Assembly: GCA_021927905.1 (NCBI GenBank)
Contig: BLLK01000045.1
Span: forward strand, 2,728,001 to 2,792,000
Direction: 5' to 3'
Origin: Chaetoceros tenuissimus
Taxonomy: Eukaryota; Bacillariophyta; Thalassiosirophyceae; Chaetocerotales; Chaetocerotaceae
Length of the DNA: 64,000 nucleotides
The position numbers were made by a program, and so were the translations under genes. This document shows, in pieces, positions 42,693 to 52,702 of the stretch; position 1 is the first letter of the stretch, and every line of letters starts with the position of its first letter. The notes under the pieces were generated by a model. That model worked only from the letters and a program-made list of their open reading frames with translations, did not search any database and was not told where the DNA came from.

Positions 42693-44394
42693 TTAGTTAC
42701 TTGTAGATTCGAAGAATGCAAGCGTTTCAAGATGATCGCTGCCAGGAAATAAAATATGACCTTCTGTCTTTTTTAATACCCATTGTCCACTCTCTACAAG
42801 GGCATTACAATCTCTTGTGAATGCATCGAAACCACAGCTAACATACACCAACAGTTTCGGTCCATCAGTTCTTTTGGATGAGTCGATGAAAGCCTGTGTT
42901 ACGACTGGGTCAAGTCCTTTACGTGGAGGATCAACTATAACTACTTCACAATCCTTTGACAATATATTCTCCTGTTCAATAACATCAGTTGCATTCTTTG
43001 GAATATATGATCGCTCGTTCTTGGTAGGTAATGATGAGCTGGAGATTTCAAAGCACTTTTTGTTGTAAGGGTTTTCATCAGAAGAAATGAAATTAGAAAA
43101 TAAATCATACATGTTCAGACCAATAGTCCCAACTCCACCATACAGTTCCTAGAGAAGGAAAAATAATAAGTGAGATTGCCAATTCAGGAATAAGCATTGA
43201 AAAAGCAACTGAAAAGAGTCTTGAACTTACCACGCAAGACGGGAGCTTCTTGGAATTTCTTTTTTTATTATACGTCTTGATGTATCTTCGAATTGCAACT
43301 ACGATGTTTGAAAAAGCGTCAATGTTTGCTTGACGAAAAACATTTGGGGGAAAGCACAATTTCACATCTTCGGGTGTCTTGCAATCGGAGAGATTAAGAG
43401 TTTCTTCGATATATTCAGGACCATACAAGTGCTTCCACAAAATTTCACTGGAATCTTTTGAGCCATAATCAAATATATTATCTGCATGTTTCCATTGATT
43501 GTTGAAATGCACCCATAGAGAATGTAGTCCGATCTCAGCTGCATTTTCAGTCAAGTGATTGGTAAATTTTTCAAGCAAAAGCTTCTCTGCACTCTCGTCA
43601 TCTTTTGCATACGGTTTTGAATTCCATACCAATGTCAGTTGAACTTTACCAGTACTTCTTTCGACATTGATACAAACATATCTCAGAATACCAGTCCCTT
43701 CGAATTCGTTGAAAGGTTCAATTCCATGTGAATCTATTTCTGCTTCAAGATGACGAATCATCTTGTTGATGGATTCGTGATGAGCAGGACAATCAGGCAC
43801 TCTTACAATTTCATGGGAACCTTGCTTAAAAAGACCTATAACACAAGAATTATCATCGGTCGCTCTTCGTACTGGAAGCTTGCAAACAGTTCGCCATCCT
43901 GTTACTTGCTGAAGGTGGATTTTGAATGGAGTTTTCAGTCCTTTAAAGTAGTTCTTCGCTTTCTTTAATAGAGGTGCTGATCTAGGATCCTTAATGTAAC
44001 GCTGCGACGGATCTTTTGACTTGTTGTCTTGATTCTTTTTCTTTTGGGAACCCTCATTTTTCTCGAGTACTTCTCTCTTGCGCTGCTTTGCTCTACGCTT
44101 ACGTGCGTTTCGCATTTGTGTCTTCGACAAGTAACCTTCTTCACCAAGCAAAGGTGCTTTTCTTTTCTTTTTCTTTCCACTGGAATTTTGATCGATAGTC
44201 TCGTCCTGTTTCTTTTTACCAAGGGCTTCTTCTACCTTTTCTCGGAGGGACTTGGCACCAGAATGATCTGATTTTGATTTTTCTTCTTTAATCATCGGCT
44301 TTTTGGGTGCATTTGTAGATTTATTCTCTTCAAGCAGTGCACGTGCCTTTGCACCCCTTCTACGCTTCCTCTTTTCTGGTTGAGCTGCGAGCAT
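42693..44394 (-). CDS. TRMA: TrmA-family tRNA (uracil-5-)-methyltransferase, two exons
   Basis: Adds a methyl group to uracil C5, typically U54 of tRNA. Exon 1 is 43231-44394 and exon 2 is 42693-43148; the 82-nt intron (GTAAGT..TAG) joins as LPSCV|ELYGGVGTIGL, rebuilding the SAM-binding motif I. The product has 539 residues. FRQANIDAF is the RNA-binding lead-in, VIVDPPRKGLD is motif IV, YVSCGFDAFTRD carries the catalytic cysteine, and FPGSDHLETLAFFE is the C-terminal signature with a Glu base. The first ~150 residues are a very basic Lys/Arg-rich extension with nuclear-signal-like KKKKRK. Cluster-binding cysteines of RumA are not obvious. It may correspond to animal TRMT2-type enzymes. Confidence 0.88.
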
Positions 44395-44745
44395 CTTTCT
44401 GTTTGATAGTAAAGAAATAATGAAGGAACAAATGAAGGAATGAAGATGTGTGTATTCTCTTGTCCTATGTCCTATGTCTTCAAATTGAAATTAAACTGCT
44501 GCATCGACAGCCATTGAAAGTCTAATTATCATAACCTATAGCGCTATCGCTTATCTATAGCTATCCAAGTCTCAGTTAGAGGCTTTCGCAGCCAGTCATT
44601 TTACTTCATTTTTCCCCAAACAGCAGTAGGTAGAATAGAGAACCAAAAAAGCGACAGGAAACTCTTGTTTTCCAACAACATTCACATCACCATTGGTACA
44701 ACAATAACAAAGTACAAGAAAGTGGAAGAACGCACAAGTATTCAA
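44395..44745. other. divergent promoter, TrmA / acidic protein
   Basis: 351 bp between opposed ATGs. A CTATAGCGCTATCG palindrome-like stretch lies near 44540. No gene seen. Confidence 0.45.
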
Positions 44746-45267
44746 ATGACAGAGGAAAATCAACAAGAGACCCAGGAAACTCAACAAGAGACCCAGGAAA
44801 TTCAAGAAGAGACTCCAGTTGACTTCGTGCAGCCTACAAAGGCAATCGTTACTCTTGGAGAGGCTATCATTTTTAAGCAAGAGGATAGATGCATAAGCTG
44901 TACACTATTGTATAGACATCAATTCAAAGAAGCTCTTGTGGATATGGCGATCCCTGACTCTCTCGAAGAAATGCACGTAGTTATTAGGTCGAAAGATTTA
45001 GAGGAATTATATGATCCTGATGCGATCCAAGATTTTTTCCCATGTTTAAAAGCAGGGTGTACCTTTGGCGTTCACGTGTTGGTAGGAGAAAATGAAGTTT
45101 CGGGTGAAGAAGACGTAGGTCTTATTAGAAGCTCTCTTATTCTTGCTGGTTTGAAAATACAATCTGAGACATTGAATGGTGATGGTAGTCGAACAACTAT
45201 AGCGATCAGACCAGGAGGTGCAAATGATGACGATGAAGACTGGGACACTGATGAAGATGAATCTTAA
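44746..45267 (+). CDS. small acidic protein, anamorsin N-domain-like (tentative)
   Basis: 173 residues from the ATG at 44746; the open frame begins earlier only on TTG. The first ~20 residues repeat QETQE. The middle (MHVVIRSKDLEELYDPDAIQ, then CTFGVHVLVG and GLIRSSLILAGLKIQSETL) resembles, weakly, the methyltransferase-like N-terminal domain of anamorsin/Dre2, where a similar leucine-rich 'L..SL.LAG' helix occurs. The Fe-S-binding C-terminal half of anamorsin is absent; instead there is an acidic tail (DDDEDWDTDEDES). The resemblance is inference from memory; it may simply be a hypothetical protein. It converges on ELP1 with 42 bp between stops. Confidence 0.65.
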   Translation: MTEENQQETQETQQETQEIQEETPVDFVQPTKAIVTLGEAIIFKQEDRCISCTLLYRHQFKEALVDMAIPDSLEEMHVVIRSKDLEELYDPDAIQDFFPCLKAGCTFGVHVLVGENEVSGEEDVGLIRSSLILAGLKIQSETLNGDGSRTTIAIRPGGANDDDEDWDTDEDES

Positions 45268-45309
45268 ACACATTAATAATTGACTTCTGCTATTCTCATG
45301 TAAATACTC

Positions 45310-48300
45310 CTAGATGTCTAGTTTATATTCTAGTAAAGTATGAATAAGTTCAGGTAACTCTGCACAGAGTAATTTGTCAACTTCTTCCTCGCAATCATGA
45401 ATAGTCTTTTCATAAAACTGACCTTCAAGTCGTGCTTTCTTTTCCTCTTCTTTTTGTGATTCAGTATCTTTAGCAATACGTTCAGTTTGGTTAGTATTTA
45501 CCAACTTTCTGAAAGACTCGTATCCGTGGTACAAATCATTTGCTTTAGATATATGTCCGACTTGATATAAGAATCTAATTGTTTCAGAAATGATTAGAGA
45601 CATGTCCTTGTCAATGATATTACTCTTCAACTTGGTAATGAGTGACATTAACTCTTCTTCGCTTCCTGGTTTTGTGCCTAGACGCTCTCTTCGTGTCTTT
45701 TTCTTAGCTTTCTTCTTTCTTCCGATATTATTGAACTTAGATTTGTGTCTGATGCTTTCCTCATTGTTAATAAGACTAAATGTGCTTGCAGCTCCTGCAG
45801 TAATGACACTAGAGACGCTTGTCACTGAACCAACACTACTTGAACTCATGTTACTACGGACACTTGAATTCGAAGCGTTGGAGGCTAGTGAAAAAAGACT
45901 TCCTGTTTCATCTGTCTGATCTTCATCTACAGGGGTTTCTTCTGCTTTTGCTTTTCGACGAATGACAATGACTTCAGCATATCTTTTATTGGCCTCAACA
46001 AAGTTCTCAGCTTTTTCTTCAAAATCTAAAATGGTTTGCTTTGCATACGAAAGTGCAGAGTAGATAATGTGTTTTTCAATATCACAATCCCCTGACTTTC
46101 GCGCTACTCTACGAGCTTCAAACCACATTTGTCCTTTGATGAGTAAATCAACAGCCTCATCGATGTTTTCTAAATAGTCAATAAGAATTCTAGCTCCAGC
46201 TGAATATCCATCTCTTTTTGATAATAGACCCCCTCTACCTTCTGCTATCTCATGCGCAACGTCATAGGCAACTTCGAAGAACTCGTCATTTGTTTTCATC
46301 TCATCTGCTTCAAAGCATGAGAAGAATGTTTTGTAATCTCCGCATACTCTTGCTGCTCTTTGTGCACCATCATAGCAAGGTGGTTTTGCAGATAGAAAAA
46401 CTGTAAGTGATAGATTTGCTTTACCTTGTTGAAGAAGAGATTCTCCGAATAACAATACAATTTCATTGTGCCAAGTTGGATACTTGGTAAAAAGATCAAG
46501 TCCCAATTTGAATAGTTTGTGTTCTTTAATGAATTCTTTGCATTTTTTGAAGTGGTCAGTGTCAAAGACCGCATCAGTCTGCGCATCGAATTCAGGTTCA
46601 CCTTGTTTGTACAAATGGGTGAGTGCAGACTCGAATCTTTGAAGTTTCACATCAACTTGATATCTAGCTTCGTATGTAGGAAGACTTCTCAGGCGCTTCA
46701 GCATAGGTAAATAAACTTTTGGATCCATTTGTGAATTTCTAGCAACAGCTTTTGCAAGATCGAAGTCATACATTCCAAGAGCAGTGTTAAAGAGAAGCTC
46801 GTAGTCAGCCAAAAATGCAAGATACTTGATGGAACTTTGGGCGTGATCACCGAGTAATATGGACTTGCTCTTTTTACTGATGTTTGTTGAAGCCACTGAC
46901 TCTGCATCTGATTTGATAAGCTCGAGAGCACTCTGCAAGTTTGGAGGACTTTCTTTGGCAAAAGTGGACAAAATTGGTAGAAGAAACTGCCCTTTTGGAG
47001 CCAACCCTTCAGCTTCCCTTTGAATCATAGCTTCTCTCATTTTTGAACAAACTTGATTCACCTTTGTTTCAAAGTCGAAAGCCATTCTACTTTCAAGCCT
47101 TTCCTCTTCACTGTTTCGGAATGTAAGCCATCTTGGAATACGATATTTCCATACAGTAATATCAAAGTTTTGAAGAGAGGCCAAGAATAGATTAAGATGA
47201 TCCATTTTCTTTACCTGAGCCACCATAGTTGTAATGCCGTCTTCTTCGAGGCATCTCTTCGGATCCATGTCTACAATTAAATTCATGTCTACTTTTTGTC
47301 GTCTCATGATATCTAGAGCAAGGTCGAATTTGTTATTATCAATCAGAAGCATAATGTGAGGTAGAACTAAGGCTCTTGGGTATACACCTTCAAGGTTTCC
47401 TCGAGGAAGTTGCAATATTGATGTTGGTTTTTCAGGGAGAATTGCAACCAGAGTTGATCCTCGCTCCACATTTCTAGGTTCATATCCTTCTGCAAGGACA
47501 TCAAGATTGTCTTCAGATCCCATCAATGGATCAAATTCGATCAATATTTTTAAAGGCAGAAATCTGAGTTGAGAACGAGAACCAAGAGTAATGTAACCAA
47601 GGAATCCATGTGTAGGAGAAAGAAGGAAAGATGAAGCAGCATCGCAGAGTTGTCTCTCTCCAAAGTATAGTCTGAATCTTGATGATAGTCCAATAATCAA
47701 TTGCCTATTTTCAACAGCATAAATTCCTGATATCCAAGGACATGGTTCCAATAGCATAGGCTCTGCTTCACATGGTAGAACTGTTCCAGACATGTAGAAG
47801 TCGTCAGAGGAATCGTATTGAAAGAGTGATCCATCTGTCAATTCGATCAAAGCACCGCCCTTTCCTTTTGATGATGTCTCACATTGTGAATCTGCTGAAT
47901 CAGACCAATTCACCATTCGCAAAACCTTTCCCTCCAAGGATATTGTGGTACATTCAACCACTTCACATTGGCAGTTCTCTATGTCATTGTTTACTCTTAA
48001 TAAAAATTCAGTTACTTCTTCCGTGTTCTTACAGATTTCAGCCTTTGAGCATGTCACAGCAAGAATTTTCAGAATTGTGGAATCATTATCAGAACATGTA
48101 TCTATCACTATTAACTGACGAAAACAAGATGCATCAATCGTTTCTGATAAATTCTTGCTTTTGCTTACGACATCTTGAAGATCGACCGTAACGAGAGTTG
48201 GTGTTTTGGAGTTTGAAGTGTTACAGAGAGCGAGTGTTTTGTCGTTCAAATGAACCAGTAAATCCATATTTTTGCAGTCAAGATACGAAGGGATATGTGA

Positions 48301-49590
48301 AACCTCCAAAACGTTGCTATCAAATGTGATCCTGGATGCATACATCGGAGGTGGGATCATTGCCTTGCTCAACATTGTAAGGTTGACGTTATTTCCGTCT
48401 ACGACAGCTGCAGTACCTCTCTGGGACACAGTTGAAGTATCCCAAATAAATCTATACTCTCTCCACTCTCGATGACTTGAATTCATAGTGTTTTGTAAAG
48501 CAACTGATACATTGTACCCCTTGATATCATCAAATCTAATTCCACTCACTAAATTGCCTTCGTCGTATTTAAGCTCAAACTTGAGATACCAATGATAGTT
48601 ATTTCTGTGGTAAATCTGTACCTTCCCGTATTTTAGATTTTCACCAGACCCTTCAAGTGTCACTGCAAGTAGGTCACTCTCTGAATTCCAGTCCAAATTG
48701 ACAACCTCTTCATTATCTTTTCTATGCTCAAGTTTGAAGCCACCGTGTTGAAGTCCATTCTGTTCAAGGAAAACAATGTTTCTACCCTTTCTACCTTTTC
48801 TTTGCACGCATGCTAGAAGATTTGATGTATTAGATCCTGCCCATGAAATATTACATTGTCCCATAATGTTTGGGATCAACTTTCCACTCCCATCTTCAGT
48901 TCGTGATGTAGCGATATTTTCAAGTGATTCGCCCTTGAATAGTCTAATCTTTCTTATGCTATCTTCAGCATCTACTGTAGAGATTGCAACAAGTTGATAA
49001 TCTGTTTTCTTATTCCAACAGACAGATATTTGCTCATTTTCTACATGAGGTGGCAAAGAAACTTCTGATAAAATTTCAAACTGCGTATTCATAGTCATTA
49101 GAACAGGAGCCATTTGCACATTTTCCTCCTCGGTTTCTTGATATGTCACAAGTGCCAATAATTCTCCATCAGCACTCCAAGCAGCAGACTCTAGTCCATA
49201 ATCAAAACATCCAATAACTTCAACCTCACTTCCATCAGGAGAAATGGATACAATAGCACCATTTCTAGACAATGCAACAAGATAATCACTGTTTTCCTCG
49301 TGAGATAAATGAAACCATTTATGGTCTGGACAAGATTCATCATCCTCTTCTTTGACATGAGTATTCAAATCAATCGACCAAACAATAGAATCTTTTGATG
49401 AAACACCTGATAATATTCCAGATGGGGATAGGAAATAGTTGAATACATCTGAAGGATCTGCAAATTCTGCATCATCATGATCGACATTTGGGTTAGGTGA
49501 GATGGATACGATAAAATTATCCTCTCCCTCGACGAGATGACCGCCTGATATGCTGTGCCTTGTTTCTGTCAATAGCACAAGGTTCTTCAT
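45310..49590 (-). CDS. ELP1: Elongator complex subunit 1
   Basis: Largest scaffold subunit (IKAP) of the Elongator complex, which modifies wobble uridines of tRNA in the cytoplasm. Single exon, 1426 residues. I start at the ATG at 49590 (MKNLVLL), which lines up with the known ELP1 N-terminus; an upstream in-frame ATG at 49716 would add 42 residues. The N-terminal ~800 residues form WD-type repeats (AAWSADGELLALVTY, NLDWNSESDLLAVTL). The later part is helical: YDFDLAKAVARNSQMDPKVY and YLPMLKRLRSLPTYEARYQV are hallmark ELP1 motifs. Near the C-terminus the basic KKKAKKKTRRERLGTKPGSE block matches the tRNA-binding region, preceded by a Ser-rich linker. Confidence 0.93.
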   Translation of the reverse strand: MKNLVLLTETRHSISGGHLVEGEDNFIVSISPNPNVDHDDAEFADPSDVFNYFLSPSGILSGVSSKDSIVWSIDLNTHVKEEDDESCPDHKWFHLSHEENSDYLVALSRNGAIVSISPDGSEVEVIGCFDYGLESAAWSADGELLALVTYQETEEENVQMAPVLMTMNTQFEILSEVSLPPHVENEQISVCWNKKTDYQLVAISTVDAEDSIRKIRLFKGESLENIATSRTEDGSGKLIPNIMGQCNISWAGSNTSNLLACVQRKGRKGRNIVFLEQNGLQHGGFKLEHRKDNEEVVNLDWNSESDLLAVTLEGSGENLKYGKVQIYHRNNYHWYLKFELKYDEGNLVSGIRFDDIKGYNVSVALQNTMNSSHREWREYRFIWDTSTVSQRGTAAVVDGNNVNLTMLSKAMIPPPMYASRITFDSNVLEVSHIPSYLDCKNMDLLVHLNDKTLALCNTSNSKTPTLVTVDLQDVVSKSKNLSETIDASCFRQLIVIDTCSDNDSTILKILAVTCSKAEICKNTEEVTEFLLRVNNDIENCQCEVVECTTISLEGKVLRMVNWSDSADSQCETSSKGKGGALIELTDGSLFQYDSSDDFYMSGTVLPCEAEPMLLEPCPWISGIYAVENRQLIIGLSSRFRLYFGERQLCDAASSFLLSPTHGFLGYITLGSRSQLRFLPLKILIEFDPLMGSEDNLDVLAEGYEPRNVERGSTLVAILPEKPTSILQLPRGNLEGVYPRALVLPHIMLLIDNNKFDLALDIMRRQKVDMNLIVDMDPKRCLEEDGITTMVAQVKKMDHLNLFLASLQNFDITVWKYRIPRWLTFRNSEEERLESRMAFDFETKVNQVCSKMREAMIQREAEGLAPKGQFLLPILSTFAKESPPNLQSALELIKSDAESVASTNISKKSKSILLGDHAQSSIKYLAFLADYELLFNTALGMYDFDLAKAVARNSQMDPKVYLPMLKRLRSLPTYEARYQVDVKLQRFESALTHLYKQGEPEFDAQTDAVFDTDHFKKCKEFIKEHKLFKLGLDLFTKYPTWHNEIVLLFGESLLQQGKANLSLTVFLSAKPPCYDGAQRAARVCGDYKTFFSCFEADEMKTNDEFFEVAYDVAHEIAEGRGGLLSKRDGYSAGARILIDYLENIDEAVDLLIKGQMWFEARRVARKSGDCDIEKHIIYSALSYAKQTILDFEEKAENFVEANKRYAEVIVIRRKAKAEETPVDEDQTDETGSLFSLASNASNSSVRSNMSSSSVGSVTSVSSVITAGAASTFSLINNEESIRHKSKFNNIGRKKKAKKKTRRERLGTKPGSEEELMSLITKLKSNIIDKDMSLIISETIRFLYQVGHISKANDLYHGYESFRKLVNTNQTERIAKDTESQKEEEKKARLEGQFYEKTIHDCEEEVDKLLCAELPELIHTLLEYKLDI

Positions 49591-49742
49591 CCTAACTATG
49601 AGAGTTCTAGAAGAACAGAAAGATAATGTATCTAACTGGAAAATTGACTGAAAGAAAAAGGAACAATAATGAGAGAGGAGGAGCCGGACCGACGGAAGGA
49701 GTGGCTCATGGCTCATATCACTAAGTAAATAACCGTGTTTCC

Positions 49743-50961
49743 TTGGGGGGATTCAACAATGACGAAGGAAATACGGCAATACTAGTTGGGCTACAAATAA
49801 ATGAGACGTATCCTGGAGAATACTGTAGAGTATTAGAGTATTCTAGAATTGGAACTCAAATGGATTTTATTTCTGGAATTGTGTACAATGGTGAAGATAA
49901 AGATATGAGCTTTTGCGATGGTTTCCCGACGCAGAGCCCAACAGAAAAGATACCATGTCGAGGCATGGAGTTGGAAGTGGATCTTCAAACGGATTTCTTT
50001 CCATTTGAGACTTGGTATGAAGTAAGGGATATATTCTGGAGCACAAATGATGGCTGTTCAAGGATTGACTGAGATTTATCATTCCTATCAAGAAGAAAAG
50101 TGCCTGCCACTGGATTCATGTTATCAATTTTCAATATATTATGATGAAGGAGATGGTATTGTGCATTTAGATAATAGTTACGATGTGAAAGTGAACGGCG
50201 TTGATCTTTCATCGACGCAAAAATTTGAAAAAATCACAGGAAACAATATTGTTTGGAAAATGCTCGGAGTGCAATCCTGTGCTAATCAATTGGAAAGTTT
50301 GTATAGATGATCGTGCTAGTGAAACTACTTGGAGTATTACTGATTCTGCATAGGTTTGCGAATTTGGGGATGGGGGATATCTCAGAACTTACCAGCCTAA
50401 TACAGAATATGATTTTGATCTGAATGTTTGTCAGGGCTGCTACACGTTTCGAATAGAAGATTTCTTTGGTGATGGAATGGTTGGTGATGCGGGGTACCAA
50501 CTCTCTGTCAATAGTGATGAATTCTCCGGTGGCTCTTTTTCATTTTCAGACTCTTTTCAGTTTGGAAATTGCACATCTAGTTGTGAGTCCGATGAAATTA
50601 TGGTAGATTTGGATGTGGATATATGGGGCAAGGGTATGGAATTATCATGGCAGAGAATAGCTTAGATGTGGTGGCAAGCTCAAGCCATGGATATAGTGGA
50701 AGTCGAACAACATGTCCACCAAAACTCTCTGACGATGAATGTTATGTCTTCAGATCTATAACTTCTGGAAACAGTGTTGACAATTTCCCAGACTTTGAGT
50801 ATTCTGTTTCAGTTGATGGAAAGTTCCTAGTACGAAATGATTCAAGTCAAAGTGGAAATTATAAGTTCGGATGCATAGGAGCGCTGCTCCAAAGCTCAAA
50901 CGTAGAAAATAGTGCGAGACGGTCCCTCTTTCGATCGGGTATTACTGCACTTTCTTTCTGA
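49743..50961 (+). pseudogene. decayed gene for a secreted diatom-type repeat protein
   Basis: Four overlapping open pieces (49743-50072, about 50047-50310, about 50354-50665 and about 50623-50961) switch reading frame but keep one continuous theme: CYQFSIYYDEGDGI, CYTFRIEDFFGDGMVGDAGY, CPPKLSDDECYVF. These fit the 'C..F.I.D.FGDGM' type of repeat found in many secreted diatom proteins. At least three frame changes and an in-frame stop lie between the pieces, and the first piece lacks an ATG and signal peptide, so the gene is broken. The left edge lies only about 150 bp from the ELP1 start on the other strand, so ELP1's promoter overlaps the dead gene. Sequencing errors could contribute, but several separate breaks make that unlikely. 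Confidence 0.72.
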
Positions 50962-51122
50962 TAACTGTACAACTATTTTTTAGATAATGTAAAGTAAAAG
51001 CTATTTTATTCTAATCAAAGCGGAATGTCCAACAGATCTTCGTTTCTACTGTCCAAAACTTATCGAAACAGTGTACCTACAAGGGCCAAACAAAGAATAG
51101 GAGTATCTGAAACATGAAACAT

Positions 51123-52145
51123 TCATGAATTATAGATTTTCATTATAGCCGAACTTGAATCTCTGCAAATGGGGCAAGAGATTCCTCGTCGTGACAAGAC
51201 GGTTGATCTGAAGATAAGTCTGACGGAATATCTGATGGCATCGATGACGGAAACAAAGATGGCACGTCTGATGGAATATCTGACTTGTGAGTAAGGCGAA
51301 CGGGATGAGCAATGATCGCATAGACACATGTGTCCACAAGGCACAAATGCATGACTTCTACGATGTTCGAGACAGATTATGCACACTGATGTATTGTTAC
51401 CATCGTCCACATGCCCAACAAGAGGTAGACCTCCGGGGACTTCGTTCCGTGGTATAGACTCATTCCTCTTGGATCGGAGATACAACACTGGTAACAAGGC
51501 AAGGGTAACTAAAATCAGTGCGGCAGTGCAGCATTCAACATCGAGAATGAAGGAGAACTGGGTAGATCCTGACCTGGCTGTTGCTCTCCTTAGTTCATCA
51601 TCATGAGTTGGTTTTGAAGATTCAATTGGTTTCGGAGTTTGATTCATTTGGTTCATGTTGCCCGCTTGACCCCCTTGGAGAAGATTCATTGTGTTCGCTT
51701 GATTCATTGGAAAGTTCATTAGATTTGGTATACCCCAACCAGGATTCATTGGAAATTTCATTGGATTTGGCATACCCAAAGGCATCTGGGGCTGGTTACT
51801 CTGCTGATTCAGAGAGTTCATTTGCTGGAGAAACATTTGCTGCTGCTGGGATGCATTGTTCATTCCAGCTTGATTGTTGGCTGGAAGAGCTACTGCAGCC
51901 TCAACTCCTGAAAAAATCTTTAGAGCCTCTTCTTCTTCCTGTTTCACAACTTCCTTCTCCCTTTCCTTCTCAGTTGCAAGTGTGTATGTGATATGTGCAA
52001 AAGAAGATATGTCATGTGCCAGTTCGACTACTACTACTGTACAAGCAAGAATTGCCTCTGCTTCCCAGACAAGACGGTGACATGAGTAAACGGTAAGGTA
52101 GGTTGAATATAATAAATATGCAATAGAGGAGTAGAGTGCTCTCAT
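51123..52145 (-). CDS. membrane RING-finger protein with a disrupted RING
   Basis: 340 residues, ATG start. The N-terminus is hydrophobic. A Gln/Asn/Met/Pro-rich region (about 85-175) precedes a membrane segment (CTAALILVTLALLPVLYL, about 200-220). The C-terminal RING has CIICLEHRRSHAFVPCGH and CLCDHC, then about 44 residues before CPICRDSSSAIMKIYNS. Ordinary RINGs of this class have about 10-20 residues there. Read in another frame, this extra stretch (roughly 51205-51290) encodes SDIPSDVPSLFPSSMPSD and more of the Pro-Ser-Asp repeat seen in secreted diatom proteins, so it looks like an inserted repeat read out of frame. A weak 77-nt intron (GT..CAG) that would remove most of it is possible. 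If translated as shown, E3 ligase function is doubtful. Confidence 0.7.
   Translation of the reverse strand: MRALYSSIAYLLYSTYLTVYSCHRLVWEAEAILACTVVVVELAHDISSFAHITYTLATEKEREKEVVKQEEEEALKIFSGVEAAVALPANNQAGMNNASQQQQMFLQQMNSLNQQSNQPQMPLGMPNPMKFPMNPGWGIPNLMNFPMNQANTMNLLQGGQAGNMNQMNQTPKPIESSKPTHDDELRRATARSGSTQFSFILDVECCTAALILVTLALLPVLYLRSKRNESIPRNEVPGGLPLVGHVDDGNNTSVCIICLEHRRSHAFVPCGHMCLCDHCSSRSPYSQVRYSIRRAIFVSVIDAIRYSVRLIFRSTVLSRRGISCPICRDSSSAIMKIYNS
51201..51290 (-). repeat. Pro-Ser-Asp-type minisatellite inside the RING coding region
   Basis: On the minus strand the word TCAGATATTCC(A/G)TCAGAC occurs twice, 39 bp apart. One alternate frame reads continuous PSD/PSx units, the diatom secreted-protein spacer also present in the protease gene at 17178-18929. 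The RING frame reads it as an unrelated sequence. Confidence 0.7.
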
Positions 52146-52537
52146 GATAGATAGTAGCGTTGCAAAAGCAAATGATCTTTTTTATGAGAAGGTAGGCAAT
52201 GGTGAGAAAATGACGACATATAAATTTTGAACGAAAAGGAATTGAATTTTGAGCGTCCTTTTGAGCACTCGCCATTCTCGCCTCGCTGCTAGTTTCGTGA
52301 CTTACCTGAGTAACAGAAATATTGGTAATGCTCTTGATTCAAACGTTAGGTTTGTCAAGAGAGCAGTAGAGTAGTGATACAATTATGTGTCGAGGTGTAG
52401 ATTAAGAGAGATGAAGATGATCTTGCATCTTGCATCTTGAGAAAAGATGGAAAAGATATACGTACGTACTTTGAGTACAGTATGAACCAACCATACACAG
52501 TTCCATTATAATTATTTGGCTAGGTTGGAAAAGATAT
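52146..52537. other. intergenic
   Basis: Promoter side of the RING gene. TATACGTACGTACTTTGAGT near 52457 is another TACGTAC word. No gene seen. Confidence 0.45.
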
Positions 52538-52702
52538 TCAGATGTTGGATGTATTTGGGTATTTAAAATTTTCTGTTTTGATATCAGACATGAAGACGCT
52601 ACATCCCTGTGAGTAAAAAGCTTCCACAAGCGCAGATCCTATTCCAGAAGCTGATCCAGTGATGATCACTGTTCAGTTTGCAAGTTGAAGCCAGTTTTGC
52701 AT
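52538..52702 (-). pseudogene. remnant of a short-chain dehydrogenase/reductase
   Basis: From an ATG at 52702 the frame reads MQNWLQLAN, stop, then TVIITGSASGIGSALVEAFY and SQGCSVFMSDIKTEN before a stop at 52538. TGSASGIG is the TGxxxGxG cofactor loop of SDR enzymes and VFMSDI is the following beta strand with the acidic residue. Only the first ~50 codons remain; the active-site YxxxK region is missing. It is interrupted early and truncated, so it is a dead gene fragment. Confidence 0.75.

Noticed and set aside
51143-51352. Alternate-frame Pro-Ser-Asp protein as a gene of its own
   Set aside because: The repeat covers only about 90 bp and the flanks in that frame are the RING gene read out of frame. 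Reported as an insertion instead.
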